Shown: positions 27,460 through 36,275 of the stretch, piece after piece
Layout of the letters: every line of letters begins with the position of its first letter
Position numbering within the stretch: position 1 is the stretch's first letter
From: Patulibacter americanus DSM 16676
Lineage (GTDB): Bacteria; Actinomycetota; Thermoleophilia; Solirubrobacterales; Solirubrobacteraceae
Direction of reading: 5' to 3'
DNA: 64,000 nucleotides
NCBI RefSeq assembly: GCF_000420025.1
Contig: NZ_ATUD01000002.1
Span: 1 to 64,000 of the forward strand
Translations under genes and position numbers: made by a program
The notes under the pieces: generated by a model
Seen by the model: only the letters and a program-made list of their open reading frames with translations
Database searches by the model: none
What the model was told of the DNA's origin: nothing

Positions 27460-28005
27460 TCAGTCCGCGACGGTGACCTTGATGGTGCCGCTCGAGGCAC
27501 CACCGAAGGCCTTGACCGGCGCCCGCTCGGAGAGGCCGCCGACCACGCGCCAGCGCACGGTGTGCTCGCCGGCGACCACCGGGGTGAGCTTCCACGTGAA
27601 CGTGCGCTGCTCGCCCGCCTTCAGCATGCCCATGGACCAGGTGTTCACGTACGCCGTGGAGGCGCCGCGCGGCGGCTCGTCGACGATCCAGATCGGACGC
27701 CGCGGGTCCGAGACGCGCCCGGCACCGTTGTCCTCGTCGTTGATCGTCCGCCCGAGGCCCTCGAGGACGATGCCCGCGTCGGGGATGCGACGACGGTCCT
27801 CCTCGTTCGTGATCGTGATCCGCAGGGTCTCGGCGCCCGAGAGCTCCTGGGTGCGGTCGAAGGAGGCCTTGGCGGAGACGCGGAAGGGCGTGCCCTTCGA
27901 GGCGTCGACGAGCGTCTTCTCCTCGCTGCCGCACGCGGAGAGGGCGGCGGCGCATCCCGCGAGCACGAGGGCCGTGCCCAGACGGATGGGGGGAGAGGGG
28001 CTCAT
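27460..28005 (-). CDS. Lipoprotein of unknown function
   Basis: A 181-residue protein with a lipoprotein signal ending at LSACGSEE (lipobox LSAC, Cys near residue 25). The rest is a beta-rich, Ig-like domain: LRITITNEEDRRRIPDAGI, then AGEQRTFTWKLTPVVAGEHTVRW, typical of small secreted beta-sandwich proteins. No catalytic motif. TAGCCT lies 9 nt before the ATG. It converges with glnK and is divergent from the MlaE genes; no functional link is evident. Confidence 0.75.
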   Translation of the reverse strand: MSPSPPIRLGTALVLAGCAAALSACGSEEKTLVDASKGTPFRVSAKASFDRTQELSGAETLRITITNEEDRRRIPDAGIVLEGLGRTINDEDNGAGRVSDPRRPIWIVDEPPRGASTAYVNTWSMGMLKAGEQRTFTWKLTPVVAGEHTVRWRVVGGLSERAPVKAFGGASSGTIKVTVAD

Positions 28006-28172
28006 CGCGCGGGCAGGCTAACACAGGGTGCGGCCCGGACCAGCACGTTTCCGGGCCGGTCTACGGAGTCCACACCGACGGTCGCGAAACCCAACAGGAA
28101 CCAAACCTACCCGCGGTCGAACCCGCGAGTAGCCCCGGAACCCCCGTGGACACTGGGGATGCGTGTGGCCGC

Positions 28173-28201
28173 TGGCACACAACGGGGCCATGGCGTACGC
28201 T
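28173..28201 (+). promoter_or_regulatory. Promoter of the MlaE-MlaE-MlaF operon
   Basis: TGGCAC (28173-28178) and TACGCT (28196-28201) are separated by exactly 17 nt, giving a start site near 28208. That is upstream of the ATG at 28244 but downstream of the earlier ATG at 28190, which argues for the later start. Confidence 0.5.
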
Positions 28202-28243
28202 TCCCGAGTCCGGTCGAGCCTTCTCGTCCGGCGCCGAAACCTC

Positions 28244-29050
28244 ATGGTCCGCACCGTCTCCGATCGCATCTTCGAACCGGCCAAGGGGGCGCTGGAGGAA
28301 GTCGGCGACATGATGCTCCTGACGGGGAAGACGATCGTCTCCGCCGTCCGGCCGCCGTACTCCTACGGCGACGAGTTCGTCCACCAGTTCCTCTTCGCGC
28401 TCCGGCTCTGCTGGTTCCCGCTCCTGATCTCGACGGTCGCCATCTCGTACGGCGCCCCGGGACTGCAGGGTGCGAACTTCCTCATCCTCTTCGGCGCGAT
28501 CGACCGCCTCGGCGGCTTCTTCGTCCTGGCGACGATCCGCGAGTTCGCGCCGACCGTGACCGCCATCGTGCTCGCCGGCATCGCCGGCACGGCCATCACG
28601 GCCGACCTCGGGGCCCGCAAGATCCGTGAGGAGCTCGACGCCCTCCAGGTGCTCGGCGTCGACCCGGTGAAGAGCCTGGTCGTCCCGCGCTTCCTGGCGC
28701 TGATGATCGTGACGGCGCTCTTCGACGTCTACGCGATCATCTTCGGCGTCTTCGGCGGCATCCTCGCCACGCTCGTCAACGGCGCCCCCCTCGGTCCGTT
28801 CTGGGCCACGTTCTTCTCCAACGCGTCGACCACCGACCTCTGGGCGTCCTTCGTCAAGTGCTCGCTGTTCGGGGCGATCATCGCCATCGTCTGCTCCTAC
28901 AAGGGCATGACGGCGAAGGGCGGCGCCGAGGGCGTCGGCCGTGCGGTGAACCAGGCGGTGGTCATCGCCTTCCTGGGCATCTTCGCCTTCAACTACGTCT
29001 TCACGCAGACCCTGCTGGCGACGAACCCCGAGATGCTGGTGATCAAGTGA
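28244..29050 (+). CDS. MlaE/YrbE-type lipid ABC permease, first copy
   Basis: A 268-residue integral membrane protein of the MlaE family that works with an MlaF-type ATPase to move lipids. Visible features are the amphipathic interface helix (FEPAKGALEEVGDMM), then five membrane helices, and the conserved cytoplasmic loop ADLGARKIREELDALQVLGVDPV. I chose the ATG at 28244 because the best promoter starts transcription at about 28208; in-frame starts at 28163 and 28190 would add up to 27 residues. Its TGA overlaps the GTG of the second permease. Confidence 0.9.
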   Translation: MVRTVSDRIFEPAKGALEEVGDMMLLTGKTIVSAVRPPYSYGDEFVHQFLFALRLCWFPLLISTVAISYGAPGLQGANFLILFGAIDRLGGFFVLATIREFAPTVTAIVLAGIAGTAITADLGARKIREELDALQVLGVDPVKSLVVPRFLALMIVTALFDVYAIIFGVFGGILATLVNGAPLGPFWATFFSNASTTDLWASFVKCSLFGAIIAIVCSYKGMTAKGGAEGVGRAVNQAVVIAFLGIFAFNYVFTQTLLATNPEMLVIK

Positions 29051-29844
29051 GCACGTGGCTCGAGCAGCCCAAGGAGCTCCTGGCCTCCGTCGGCGAGACC
29101 GCCAAGTTCTCGGCGAAGGTCGTCGGCCAGGTCTGGTCGCTCCGCGTCCTGCGGTTCCTGGGCGAGGCGCTACGGCAGGCCGGCGTGCTCATCACGAGCT
29201 CGACCGTCGTCATCTGGGGCCTGGTCTTCTTCATCGGCCTGCAGTGCGGCATCGAGGGCGCGTACTTCACGCGGTCCGTCGGATCCCCCGCCTACGCCGG
29301 CGTGTTCACCGCCTGGTGCGACCTGCGTGAGCTCGTCCCCACGGTGTTCGGCTACATGATGGCCGCGAAGGTGGGCACCGGCATCGTCGCCGAGCTCGGC
29401 TCCATGCGGATCTCGGAGGAGATCGACGCCCTCGAGGTGATGGGCTTCGACTCCGTGCTCTTCCTGTGCGCGACCCGCCTGCTGGCCGCGTGGGTGGTCC
29501 TGCCGTTCATGTACATCGTCGCGATCGGCGCCGGTTTCTTCGCCAGCTACATGGCCGTCGTCATCCAGGTCGGCGACGTGTCCTCCGGCGGCTACCTGCT
29601 GATCTTCTGGATGTTCCAGAACCCGCCCGACCTGTTGTACAGCCTGATCAAGGCCATGCTCATGGCCACCGTGATCGTGTTGATCGGGTGTTACTACGGG
29701 TACAATGCGAGTGGTGGTCCAGTGGGAGTGGGGACCGCCACCGCCAAGTCGATGGTGGTGAACCTCATCATGGTCCACCTCATCGCCATGCTCGGCACCC
29801 AGCTCTTCTGGGGAGCCAACCCACGAGCACCCATCGGAGGGTAG
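29047..29844 (+). CDS. MlaE/YrbE-type lipid ABC permease, second copy
   Basis: A 265-residue paralogue of the preceding gene with the matching loop AELGSMRISEEIDALEVMGFD and five or so helices. Two different MlaE genes in tandem are the actinobacterial (YrbEA/YrbEB) arrangement, where a heterodimer carries MCE proteins. GTGA overlap ensures equal synthesis. The ATPase follows after 9 nt. Confidence 0.92.
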   Translation: MSTWLEQPKELLASVGETAKFSAKVVGQVWSLRVLRFLGEALRQAGVLITSSTVVIWGLVFFIGLQCGIEGAYFTRSVGSPAYAGVFTAWCDLRELVPTVFGYMMAAKVGTGIVAELGSMRISEEIDALEVMGFDSVLFLCATRLLAAWVVLPFMYIVAIGAGFFASYMAVVIQVGDVSSGGYLLIFWMFQNPPDLLYSLIKAMLMATVIVLIGCYYGYNASGGPVGVGTATAKSMVVNLIMVHLIAMLGTQLFWGANPRAPIGG

Positions 29845-29853
29845 AGAGGCCCC

Positions 29854-30975
29854 ATGCCGTTCATCCCCAAGCGCCACGACGGCGCGCAGGACGAGGTCTC
29901 GGACCGCAAGGCCGACGACGCCGTCCCGGACAAGTCCGGGCTGTTCGTCGACCCGGACGAGCCGACTCGCGAGGAGCGGGAGCGCGCCGAGCAGGACGCG
30001 GAGCGCGAGCACCCCGCGGGCGAGCGCGGCGCGTCCGTCGCCACGCGCGACGGCGAGCAGGTCGCCCGCGACGAGGACGACGACGCGAAGCAGGGCTCCG
30101 GCGGCGTCCAGGTCGTGCACGAACCGGCCGTCGAGGATCCCGACGACGAGTACCAGTGGCACACGGGCCAGCGCCGCCCCACGGGCGCGCCGGACGCCGT
30201 CGAGTTCGTCGAGACCCACAAGGCGTTCGGCCGCAACCGCATCCTCCGCGGCCTCAACATGGGCCTGCCGGAGGGGATGATCTCGATGATCCTCGGGCCG
30301 TCCGGTACCGGCAAGTCCGTCTGCATCAAGCACATGGTCGGGCTGCTCTATCCCGACGACGGCGACGTCCTGGTGCACGGCGAGTCCGTCCCGGCGATGC
30401 CGCTGGACGACCTGCTGGCCATGCGCCGCAAGTTCGGCGTGCTGTTCCAGGACGGCGCGCTGTTCGGCTCGATGGACATCTACGACAACGTCGCCTTCCC
30501 GCTGCGCCAGCACACGGACAAGGGCGAGGACGACGTCAAGCGCATCGTCGACGCCCGCCTCGACGAGGTCGGCCTGGCCGAGGCGCAGGACAAGTTCCCC
30601 AACGAGCTCTCGGGCGGCATGCGCAAGCGCGCCGGCTTCGCGCGCGCCCTCGTGCTCGACCCGTCCATCGTCCTCTTCGACGAGCCGGACTCCGGCCTGG
30701 ACCCGGTGCGCACCGCGCTCCTGGGCGAGCTCATCAAGGAGATCCACGCCGAGACGATGGAGAGCGCGAAGGAGAAGAACTGGCCGCACCTGCCGGCCTT
30801 CACCCTCATCACGCACGACATCATGACCGCGCGACGCGTGTCGGAGTACATCAACGTCGTGTGGCGCGGGCGGATCGTCGAGGCGGGACCGGCCGACGAG
30901 CTGTTCAACTCGGAGAACGCCTTCGTGAACCAGTTCCTGGCGGGCGCCTCGCGCGGCCCGCTCGGCATGAACTAG
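29854..30975 (+). CDS. MlaF-like ABC ATPase with acidic N-terminal extension
   Basis: A 373-residue ATPase. Residues about 119-373 form the ABC domain: Walker A GPSGTGKS (149-156), Q-loop LFQDGALFGSM, signature LSGGMRKR, Walker B IVLFDEPDSGLDP and the His switch in LITHD. The LFQDGALF segment is typical of the MlaF/Mkl class. The first 118 residues are an extension unusual for MlaF: highly acidic and disordered-looking (DEDDDAKQ, EDPDDEYQW). No MCE/MlaD gene follows; the operon ends here, followed by 248 nt without a gene. Confidence 0.93.
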   Translation: MPFIPKRHDGAQDEVSDRKADDAVPDKSGLFVDPDEPTREERERAEQDAEREHPAGERGASVATRDGEQVARDEDDDAKQGSGGVQVVHEPAVEDPDDEYQWHTGQRRPTGAPDAVEFVETHKAFGRNRILRGLNMGLPEGMISMILGPSGTGKSVCIKHMVGLLYPDDGDVLVHGESVPAMPLDDLLAMRRKFGVLFQDGALFGSMDIYDNVAFPLRQHTDKGEDDVKRIVDARLDEVGLAEAQDKFPNELSGGMRKRAGFARALVLDPSIVLFDEPDSGLDPVRTALLGELIKEIHAETMESAKEKNWPHLPAFTLITHDIMTARRVSEYINVVWRGRIVEAGPADELFNSENAFVNQFLAGASRGPLGMN

Positions 30976-31223
30976 GTGGGCGGCGCAGGCAGGGGCTGTC
31001 GGCTGGCCGCTGCCGCGGGTTCGCCCGCTCGCTCGTCCGTGCGACGGGCCGGCCGCGGCCGCCTGCGACGCCCTTTGGCGGCGTGGGTCCTCGCCGGGGG
31101 CGGGGTGCGCCCGGCTGTCGTGGGCTGCCCGCCTGGCGGTGCACCGATGTGCCGGCGAGTCGATGTCCGTCCCGCCGTCGACCGGCGCTCGGGTGAGCCC
31201 TCCGCCGCTAGGCTCGCGGCCGC

Positions 31224-34073
31224 ATGACCCGCATCGTCGAGTGGTCCCTGCGCCACCCGCGGCGCGTCGGTGTGCTCGCGGGGCTGCTGCTGCTGCTCGC
31301 GGTCGCCGGCCTGACGCGCGGGGGGACGAGCGCCGCGGTCAGCACGATCACCGGCACGGGCTCCGAGGCCTACCGCGCCGACCGGGCGTCGGCGAAGGCG
31401 TTCGGGGACGAGGCCATCGTGGTCCTCATCCGCGCGTCGGCCCGCGACATCGCGCTCACGGACGACGTGGGCCGGGTGCTCGGGCTCGAGGCGTGCCTCG
31501 GCGGCAAGGTCCCCGAGGAGCAGGAGCTGCCCGGCGGCAAGGACGGCCCGTGCGAGGCGCTGCGCCGCATGGACCCGGTGCACGTCGTCTACGGGCCCGC
31601 GACGTTCATCGGCACCGGCGTCGACCTCGTCAACGGCGAGATCGCCCGGGCGGCGCAGAGCGCCCAGACGGCCCCCGCGCAGGCGAAGGCCGACGCCGAG
31701 GCCGCAGCGCGCAAGGCGGGGCGCTCGGCCGCCCAGGTCGCCGCGGCCGGCCGTGCCGCCGAGCGCGCCGCGAACGAGGACACCACCGCAGCGCTCCGGG
31801 TCGCCCAGTCCTACGGCGTGAACCCCACCGGCGTGCAGATCACCGACGCGCCGTTCGTCTCGCGCTTCGTGTTCGGCGGCGAGGCCGCGAACCTGCGGAC
31901 GCCGAAGGCCCTGTTCCGTCCCGTGCTGCCGTCCCCCGACGCCGGGCTGATCGCGGTGCGGCTGCGCCACGACCTCGGCGACGACGCCCGCCATCGGGTC
32001 GTCGAGCTCGTGCGGCAGGCCGTCGCGCTCCCCGACTTCCGGCTGGCGCGGGGGAGCGGGTACGTCGTCTCCGGCACCCCCGTCATCGTCGGCGCCGTCG
32101 CCGACGAGCTGCAGGGCGCGCTGCTCGCGCTCCTGGCGGTCGGCGTCCTCGTGATGGCCGTGGTGCTCGCGCTCACGTTCCCGGAGCGGCGGCGCCTGCG
32201 GCCGCTGCTGCTGGCGCTCGGCACCGTCGGCGTCGTCTTCGGCGCGATCGGACTGCTCGGGCTCTCGTTGAACCTCGGCACGATCGCCACCCTGCCCGTG
32301 CTCCTCGGGCTCGCCGTGGACTACGGCGTGCAGCTCCACGCGCGCGTCGAGGAATCCCGGCGCGCGGGGCTCGACGGGCCCGACGCCGTGCGCGACGCGG
32401 TCCGGCGCGGCGGGCGGCCGGTGCTCCTGGCCGCGGGAGCCACCCTCGCCGGGTTCGTCGCCCTCTTCGCGTCCCCGACGCCGCTCGTGCGCGGATTCGC
32501 CCTCGTCCTCTTCGCCGGCGTCGCGCTGGCCGTGGTGGCCTCCTTCACGATCGGCCTGGTGCTCCACGCCGGACTGTGGCGCCGCCGGGACAGGGCGTCG
32601 GGTGCCGACGCCGTCGAGGGAACGGCCGGTGTGGTCGCGGCCGACGGCGCCGGGACGGCCGGTGTGGTCGCGGCCGACGACGCCACCGCGGCCCATGTGG
32701 CTGCGACGGACGCCGGAGCAGCCGGGGTGGGCGCGGTCGACGGGACGCGCGCCGACGGTGCCGCAGCGGCCGGCCAGGACGCCGCGACGCCCGGTGCCCC
32801 GCCCGCGGGCGCCTCGGTCGTCGCCACGGGGAGCGCCCCCGCGCTGGCGACGGGCGGCATCGGGAGCGGCCCCGTCGTCCGGCGCCTCGTGTCCGGGGCG
32901 CACGCCCGGCCGTGGCCCGTGCTCGTCGTCGGCACGCTGCTGGCGATCGTCGGCGTGGCGGTCGGCTCCACCGAGGCGGTCGAGACCGACATCCAGCGGC
33001 TCGTCCCGGGCGACCTGCCCGCACTCCGCGACGCCCGGGCGCTCGAGGCGGCGACCGGGCAGTCGGGCGAGGTCCGGGTCCTCGTCCGCGGTCGGGACCT
33101 CGCGACGCCGAGGACGCTCGCGTGGATCGACGACACGCGCACCCGTGTGCTGCGCGAAGCCGGCTACGACGCCGCGCGCGGCTGCACGGACGGGGCGGCG
33201 CTCTGCCCGCTCTCGGCACCCTTCTCGACCCTCATGCTGACCTCGCCGCCGAAGACGCTGAAGAGTGCGGAGCAGACGGAGGCCGCGCTCGCGGCGCTGC
33301 CCGCGTACTTCACGGAGTCGGCGATCACGGAGGACCGGAGCCAGGCGCTCATCAGCCTCGGCCTGCCGCTCGCCCCGCTGGACGAGCAGCAGCGCACGCT
33401 CGACCGCGTACGCGCCGCGGTGGCGAACCCGCCGGCGGGGGTGACGGCGACGGTGACAGGGCTCCCGGTCCTCGTCGGCGACGCGAGCGAGGCCGTCTCC
33501 TCGCCGCTGCGCCGCCTGCTCACGCTGCTGGGGAGCATCGTGCTCGTCGGCGGGCTGCTCGTCGCGGTCACGCGCTCCTGGCGACGGGGCCTCGTCCCCG
33601 TGCTCCCCGTCGCGCTCGCCGCGGGCTGGTCCGGCGTCCTGACCTGGGCGTTCGGTCTGCCCCTCAACCCGCTCTCCGTGGTCCTGAGCGCGCTCATCGT
33701 CGCCATCGGCACGGAGTTCGGGGTGCTGCTCGTCGAGCGTTACGGGCAGGAGCGCCGGGCCGGACACCCCGACGCCGTCGCCATTGCTCGCACCGCCGCC
33801 TCCACGGGGCGCGCCGTCGGGGCCTCCGCCGCCACCACCGTCGCCGGCTTCGGCGTCCTGGCCGTCAGCGACATCCCGCTCCTGCGGCAGTTCGGGCTGA
33901 TCACGGTCCTCGACCTCTGCGTCGCGGTGCTCGCCGTCGTCCTCGTGCTCCCGGCGGTGGCCGCCGTGGCCGCGCGCCGGGCGGCCTCCGGGGCCCCGGA
34001 GGCGACGCCGCCGGCGCCCGACACCGGGGTCGGCATCGCCCCCGCACCCGCCCGTGAGGAGCTGCGCGCATGA
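31224..34073 (+). CDS. MMPL/RND-family lipid transporter
   Basis: A 949-residue inner-membrane transporter of the RND superfamily (MMPL/HpnN-like), which moves lipids, hopanoids or cell-wall precursors using proton flow. Two homologous halves each have one helix, a large periplasmic domain, then five helices; GTIATLPVLLGLAVDYGVQLHARVEE and LSALIVAIGTEFGVLLVERYGQE carry the helix-4 charged residues. Between the halves (about residues 455-545) lies an Ala/Gly/Val linker built partly from a 24-nt repeat at 32622 and 32655. TAGGCT is 9 nt before the ATG. The stop overlaps the next gene (ATGA). Confidence 0.9.
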   Translation: MTRIVEWSLRHPRRVGVLAGLLLLLAVAGLTRGGTSAAVSTITGTGSEAYRADRASAKAFGDEAIVVLIRASARDIALTDDVGRVLGLEACLGGKVPEEQELPGGKDGPCEALRRMDPVHVVYGPATFIGTGVDLVNGEIARAAQSAQTAPAQAKADAEAAARKAGRSAAQVAAAGRAAERAANEDTTAALRVAQSYGVNPTGVQITDAPFVSRFVFGGEAANLRTPKALFRPVLPSPDAGLIAVRLRHDLGDDARHRVVELVRQAVALPDFRLARGSGYVVSGTPVIVGAVADELQGALLALLAVGVLVMAVVLALTFPERRRLRPLLLALGTVGVVFGAIGLLGLSLNLGTIATLPVLLGLAVDYGVQLHARVEESRRAGLDGPDAVRDAVRRGGRPVLLAAGATLAGFVALFASPTPLVRGFALVLFAGVALAVVASFTIGLVLHAGLWRRRDRASGADAVEGTAGVVAADGAGTAGVVAADDATAAHVAATDAGAAGVGAVDGTRADGAAAAGQDAATPGAPPAGASVVATGSAPALATGGIGSGPVVRRLVSGAHARPWPVLVVGTLLAIVGVAVGSTEAVETDIQRLVPGDLPALRDARALEAATGQSGEVRVLVRGRDLATPRTLAWIDDTRTRVLREAGYDAARGCTDGAALCPLSAPFSTLMLTSPPKTLKSAEQTEAALAALPAYFTESAITEDRSQALISLGLPLAPLDEQQRTLDRVRAAVANPPAGVTATVTGLPVLVGDASEAVSSPLRRLLTLLGSIVLVGGLLVAVTRSWRRGLVPVLPVALAAGWSGVLTWAFGLPLNPLSVVLSALIVAIGTEFGVLLVERYGQERRAGHPDAVAIARTAASTGRAVGASAATTVAGFGVLAVSDIPLLRQFGLITVLDLCVAVLAVVLVLPAVAAVAARRAASGAPEATPPAPDTGVGIAPAPAREELRA
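32622..32678 (+). repeat. 24-nt direct repeat in the MMPL linker
   Basis: An identical 24-nt segment starts at 32622 and 32655 (33-nt period, in frame), encoding TAGVVAAD twice. It lies in the low-complexity inter-half linker and shows expansion by repeat slippage without a frameshift. Confidence 0.8.
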
Positions 34074-35029
34074 TCGACCGGGACGACCCCCACCCCGACC
34101 GCCCGGAGGACGACGACCCGTTCGCCTTCGCGCCCGACGAGCGCGACGCCCTCGAGACGGGCACGACGTCTGGCCCCAGCGCGGGGCCGGGCTCGGACGC
34201 GGAGCCCGGCACGCGTGAGCAGACCGACTCCGGGGGCCCCGTCGGCGACCCCGCCGACGTGGCCGCGGAGCGCGAGCGCGAGGCGGCGCGGGCCCGGGTG
34301 GCGGAGGAGGCGGCCGCCCGGCGCGCGCTGCTGGCGGACGAAGCGTCCCGCACCGCCCAGGCGGCGTCGACCCGCTGGCTGATCGCGGGCGTGGTGCTGA
34401 TCCTGATCCTGGCCGTCGGCTCGACGCTGCTCGCCGGGCGCGGGGGCGACGACGCCCAGGTGCGCCCCGGCGAGCGGCTGCCGGCGTTCGCGGCCCCGCT
34501 GGCGACGCGGCCCAAGCTCGCCCAGGACGACGTCAACCTCGCCCAGCGCGACGACCAGGGGCAGGCCGGACGCCGCGCGGCGTGCAGCATCCGCAACCCC
34601 TCCGCGGTGACCTCGTGCGCGCTCCTGCGCGACGGGCCGCTCGTCATCGTCGTCTTCAGCCGCGGCGTCGACGCGTGCCTGCGGGCGGTCGACGACGTCG
34701 AGGCGGTGCGCCGCGCCCTGCCGCGGCTCGGCACGCTCGCGGTCGCCACGAACGCCGAGCACGCCGAGGCCGCCGAGGCCGTGCGCGCGCGGCGGTGGGG
34801 CCTGCCCGTGGTCTACGACCGCGACGGCGCTCTGGCCTCGCGCCTCGGGGCCGCGGTCTGCCCGCTCGTGCTCTTCGTCCGCCGCGACGGCTCCGTGGCG
34901 GACCGCATCGTCGGGGACGTGACGGAGGCCGGGGTGCGGGTCCGCGCCGAGCGTCTGCTGCGGACCGGCGCGACGGCCCCCGCAGCGGGCACGACCACGA
35001 CGCAGGCCGCGCCCGCGGACGGCCGGTAA
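34070..35029 (+). CDS. Membrane-anchored thioredoxin-fold (peroxiredoxin-like) protein
   Basis: A 319-residue protein. Residues 1-100 are an acidic, disordered cytoplasmic region ending in an Ala/Arg/Glu coiled coil; a membrane helix follows (about 103-123, WLIAGVVLILILAVGSTLLA). The outer domain reads as an AhpC/TSA-like thioredoxin fold: GERLPAFAAPL at its start, LVIVVFSRGVDACLRAVDDVE with a single Cys where a CxxC would lie, and CPLVLFVRRDGSV. The lone Cys fits a 1-Cys peroxiredoxin or dead enzyme. Coupling to the MMPL gene suggests it serves that transporter. Confidence 0.7.
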   Translation: MIDRDDPHPDRPEDDDPFAFAPDERDALETGTTSGPSAGPGSDAEPGTREQTDSGGPVGDPADVAAEREREAARARVAEEAAARRALLADEASRTAQAASTRWLIAGVVLILILAVGSTLLAGRGGDDAQVRPGERLPAFAAPLATRPKLAQDDVNLAQRDDQGQAGRRAACSIRNPSAVTSCALLRDGPLVIVVFSRGVDACLRAVDDVEAVRRALPRLGTLAVATNAEHAEAAEAVRARRWGLPVVYDRDGALASRLGAAVCPLVLFVRRDGSVADRIVGDVTEAGVRVRAERLLRTGATAPAAGTTTTQAAPADGR

Positions 35030-35041
35030 CCTCGGCTCGCC

Positions 35042-35572
35042 GTGGCCCAGTCGAGGAACAGCAAGCGCCGGTCGGCGCGCAAGCGTCAGGGGTCCGGCGG
35101 GCGCCGCGCCCCCGGCGCCCCGCCGCGTCCGGCACCCGCGCCGCGCGTCACGCCGCCGCCGACGGGCACCCCGTCGATCAAGGCGTCCCGCGACGAGGCT
35201 CCGAAGCCGATCTGGGCGCCGCTGCCGGTCACGGAGCTGCTGATCCTCGTCGGGATCGTCACGGCGGTCGTGGGCGTCGTCCGCGCCACGCCGGCGGTGG
35301 TCCTCGCCGGTCTCGTGATCGTGATGGTCCCCTCCCTCGAGCTCGCGCTGCGGGAGCACTTCGCCGGCTACCGCTCGCACTCGGCGATGCTGGCCGGGGT
35401 GCTCGCGCTGATCGTCGGTCCCGGCGGGGCGGTCGCGCTGCGTGCGCTGGACGTCGTCGCGTTGCCCGTCTGGGCGCTCGCGGCGATCGTCCTGCTCGTG
35501 TTCGCGCCCGCCTTCACCCTGCTGCGCCGGGCGTTCCGCCGGCGCAGCGGGGGGCTGTCCTTCAGGGTGTGA
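35042..35572 (+). CDS. Small multipass membrane protein of unknown function
   Basis: A 176-residue protein with a very basic, Pro-rich N-terminus (RNSKRRSARKRQ) and four hydrophobic helices from about residue 62 to 160, ending in basic RRAFRRRSGGLSFRV. No recognised family. A TAACCT box, made partly from the stop of the previous gene, lies 9 nt before the GTG start. The 3' end overlaps the convergent mIHF-like gene by 11 bp. Confidence 0.7.
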   Translation: MAQSRNSKRRSARKRQGSGGRRAPGAPPRPAPAPRVTPPPTGTPSIKASRDEAPKPIWAPLPVTELLILVGIVTAVVGVVRATPAVVLAGLVIVMVPSLELALREHFAGYRSHSAMLAGVLALIVGPGGAVALRALDVVALPVWALAAIVLLVFAPAFTLLRRAFRRRSGGLSFRV

Positions 35573-35930
35573 GCCCCGGGCGGCCGCTCACGCCGCCCAG
35601 GAGCGCGACGAGCGCCGCCCGCTGCCGGGGCGTCAACGCGGCCAGGACCTTCGTCTCCGGCACGGGCACGCGGCGGAGGGTCCGCGCGGCCCGCGTGTCA
35701 CCCCAGCGGTGCTGCGCGGCCAGGAGCTCGCCGACCGACATCGACCGGGCCTCGGGAGGCGGGTCGGCGACGACGTCGGCGGCCAGGCACGAGCCGTCGT
35801 GCACGGCGCGCCGCAGCGCGGCGCGGGCGGTCCGCACGGCGTTGGCCTGGGCCAGCGCCGCACGGCGCTGGTCGTCCCGCGACGGGGTGGCCGTCCGGGG
35901 AGGATGGATGTCCTGGGTCGTTGCGAGCAC
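35562..35930 (-). CDS. Divergent mIHF-like nucleoid protein
   Basis: A 122-residue protein resembling actinobacterial integration host factor (mIHF). DDQRRAALAQANAVRTARAAL matches the N-terminal basic helix region (DEQRAAALEKAAAARRARAEL in mIHF), SMSVGELLAAQ matches KMKVSALLEAL, and ALTPRQRAALVALLG matches the last helix. The central helix-two-turn-helix has diverged: mIHF's GKVKA-type turn reads HRWGDTRAARTL here. It is probably a second, specialised copy. The start is a GTG with a strong AAGGAGG site 10 nt upstream, which fixes the frame. Confidence 0.7.
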   Translation of the reverse strand: MLATTQDIHPPRTATPSRDDQRRAALAQANAVRTARAALRRAVHDGSCLAADVVADPPPEARSMSVGELLAAQHRWGDTRAARTLRRVPVPETKVLAALTPRQRAALVALLGGVSGRPGLTP

Positions 35931-36275
35931 GCGGTGCGCGCCTCCTTCGGGGCTGCTGATCGCCGGGGACGAGGACCTCGCCCGGGGGAGGTATGGGCGC
36001 GGAGCCAGTCGCCGACGACCGTGCGCGCGTGCTCCGCGAACCCCACGAGGTCCACTCGCCTCGAACCTACCCGCGGTCGACGAAGGCGGTCAACGGCCCG
36101 AGCGCTCGGTGCACGCTCGTAGCGGGAAAAACGGACCGCGCACTCCGCCGGAGGTCGTAGACGACCGGCGGGTCCGCCATCCGGCGGGCCGGGCCGGCGC
36201 GGGGGCGGCGGCGAGCGGCGGCCCGGACGCGGCGGCCCGGACGCCGGCCCCCCCGGGGGCGGCCGATGCCGCGAC
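35931..36275. other. Gap upstream of the mIHF-like gene
   Basis: 345 nt without a clear gene. On the minus strand there is a possible -10 TAGGTT (36063-36068), 8 nt before an in-frame-open GTG at 36055 (MDLVGFAEHARTVVGDW). That frame would run on through the mIHF-like gene in a different register, so it is either a short overlapping upstream frame or simply the leader of the mIHF-like mRNA. The right half holds GC-rich direct repeats (GCGGCCCGGACG type) and may terminate the SPT-like transcript. Confidence 0.4.

Noticed and set aside
30976-31223. tRNA-like GGTTCGCCC segment
   Set aside because: No complete cloverleaf can be folded around it; nothing else was identified in this 248-nt gap.
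28104-36080. A 17-nt identical sequence AACCTACCCGCGGTCGA at 28104 and 36064
   Set aside because: At this base composition some 17-nt matches are expected by chance within 64 kb, and the surroundings share nothing else.
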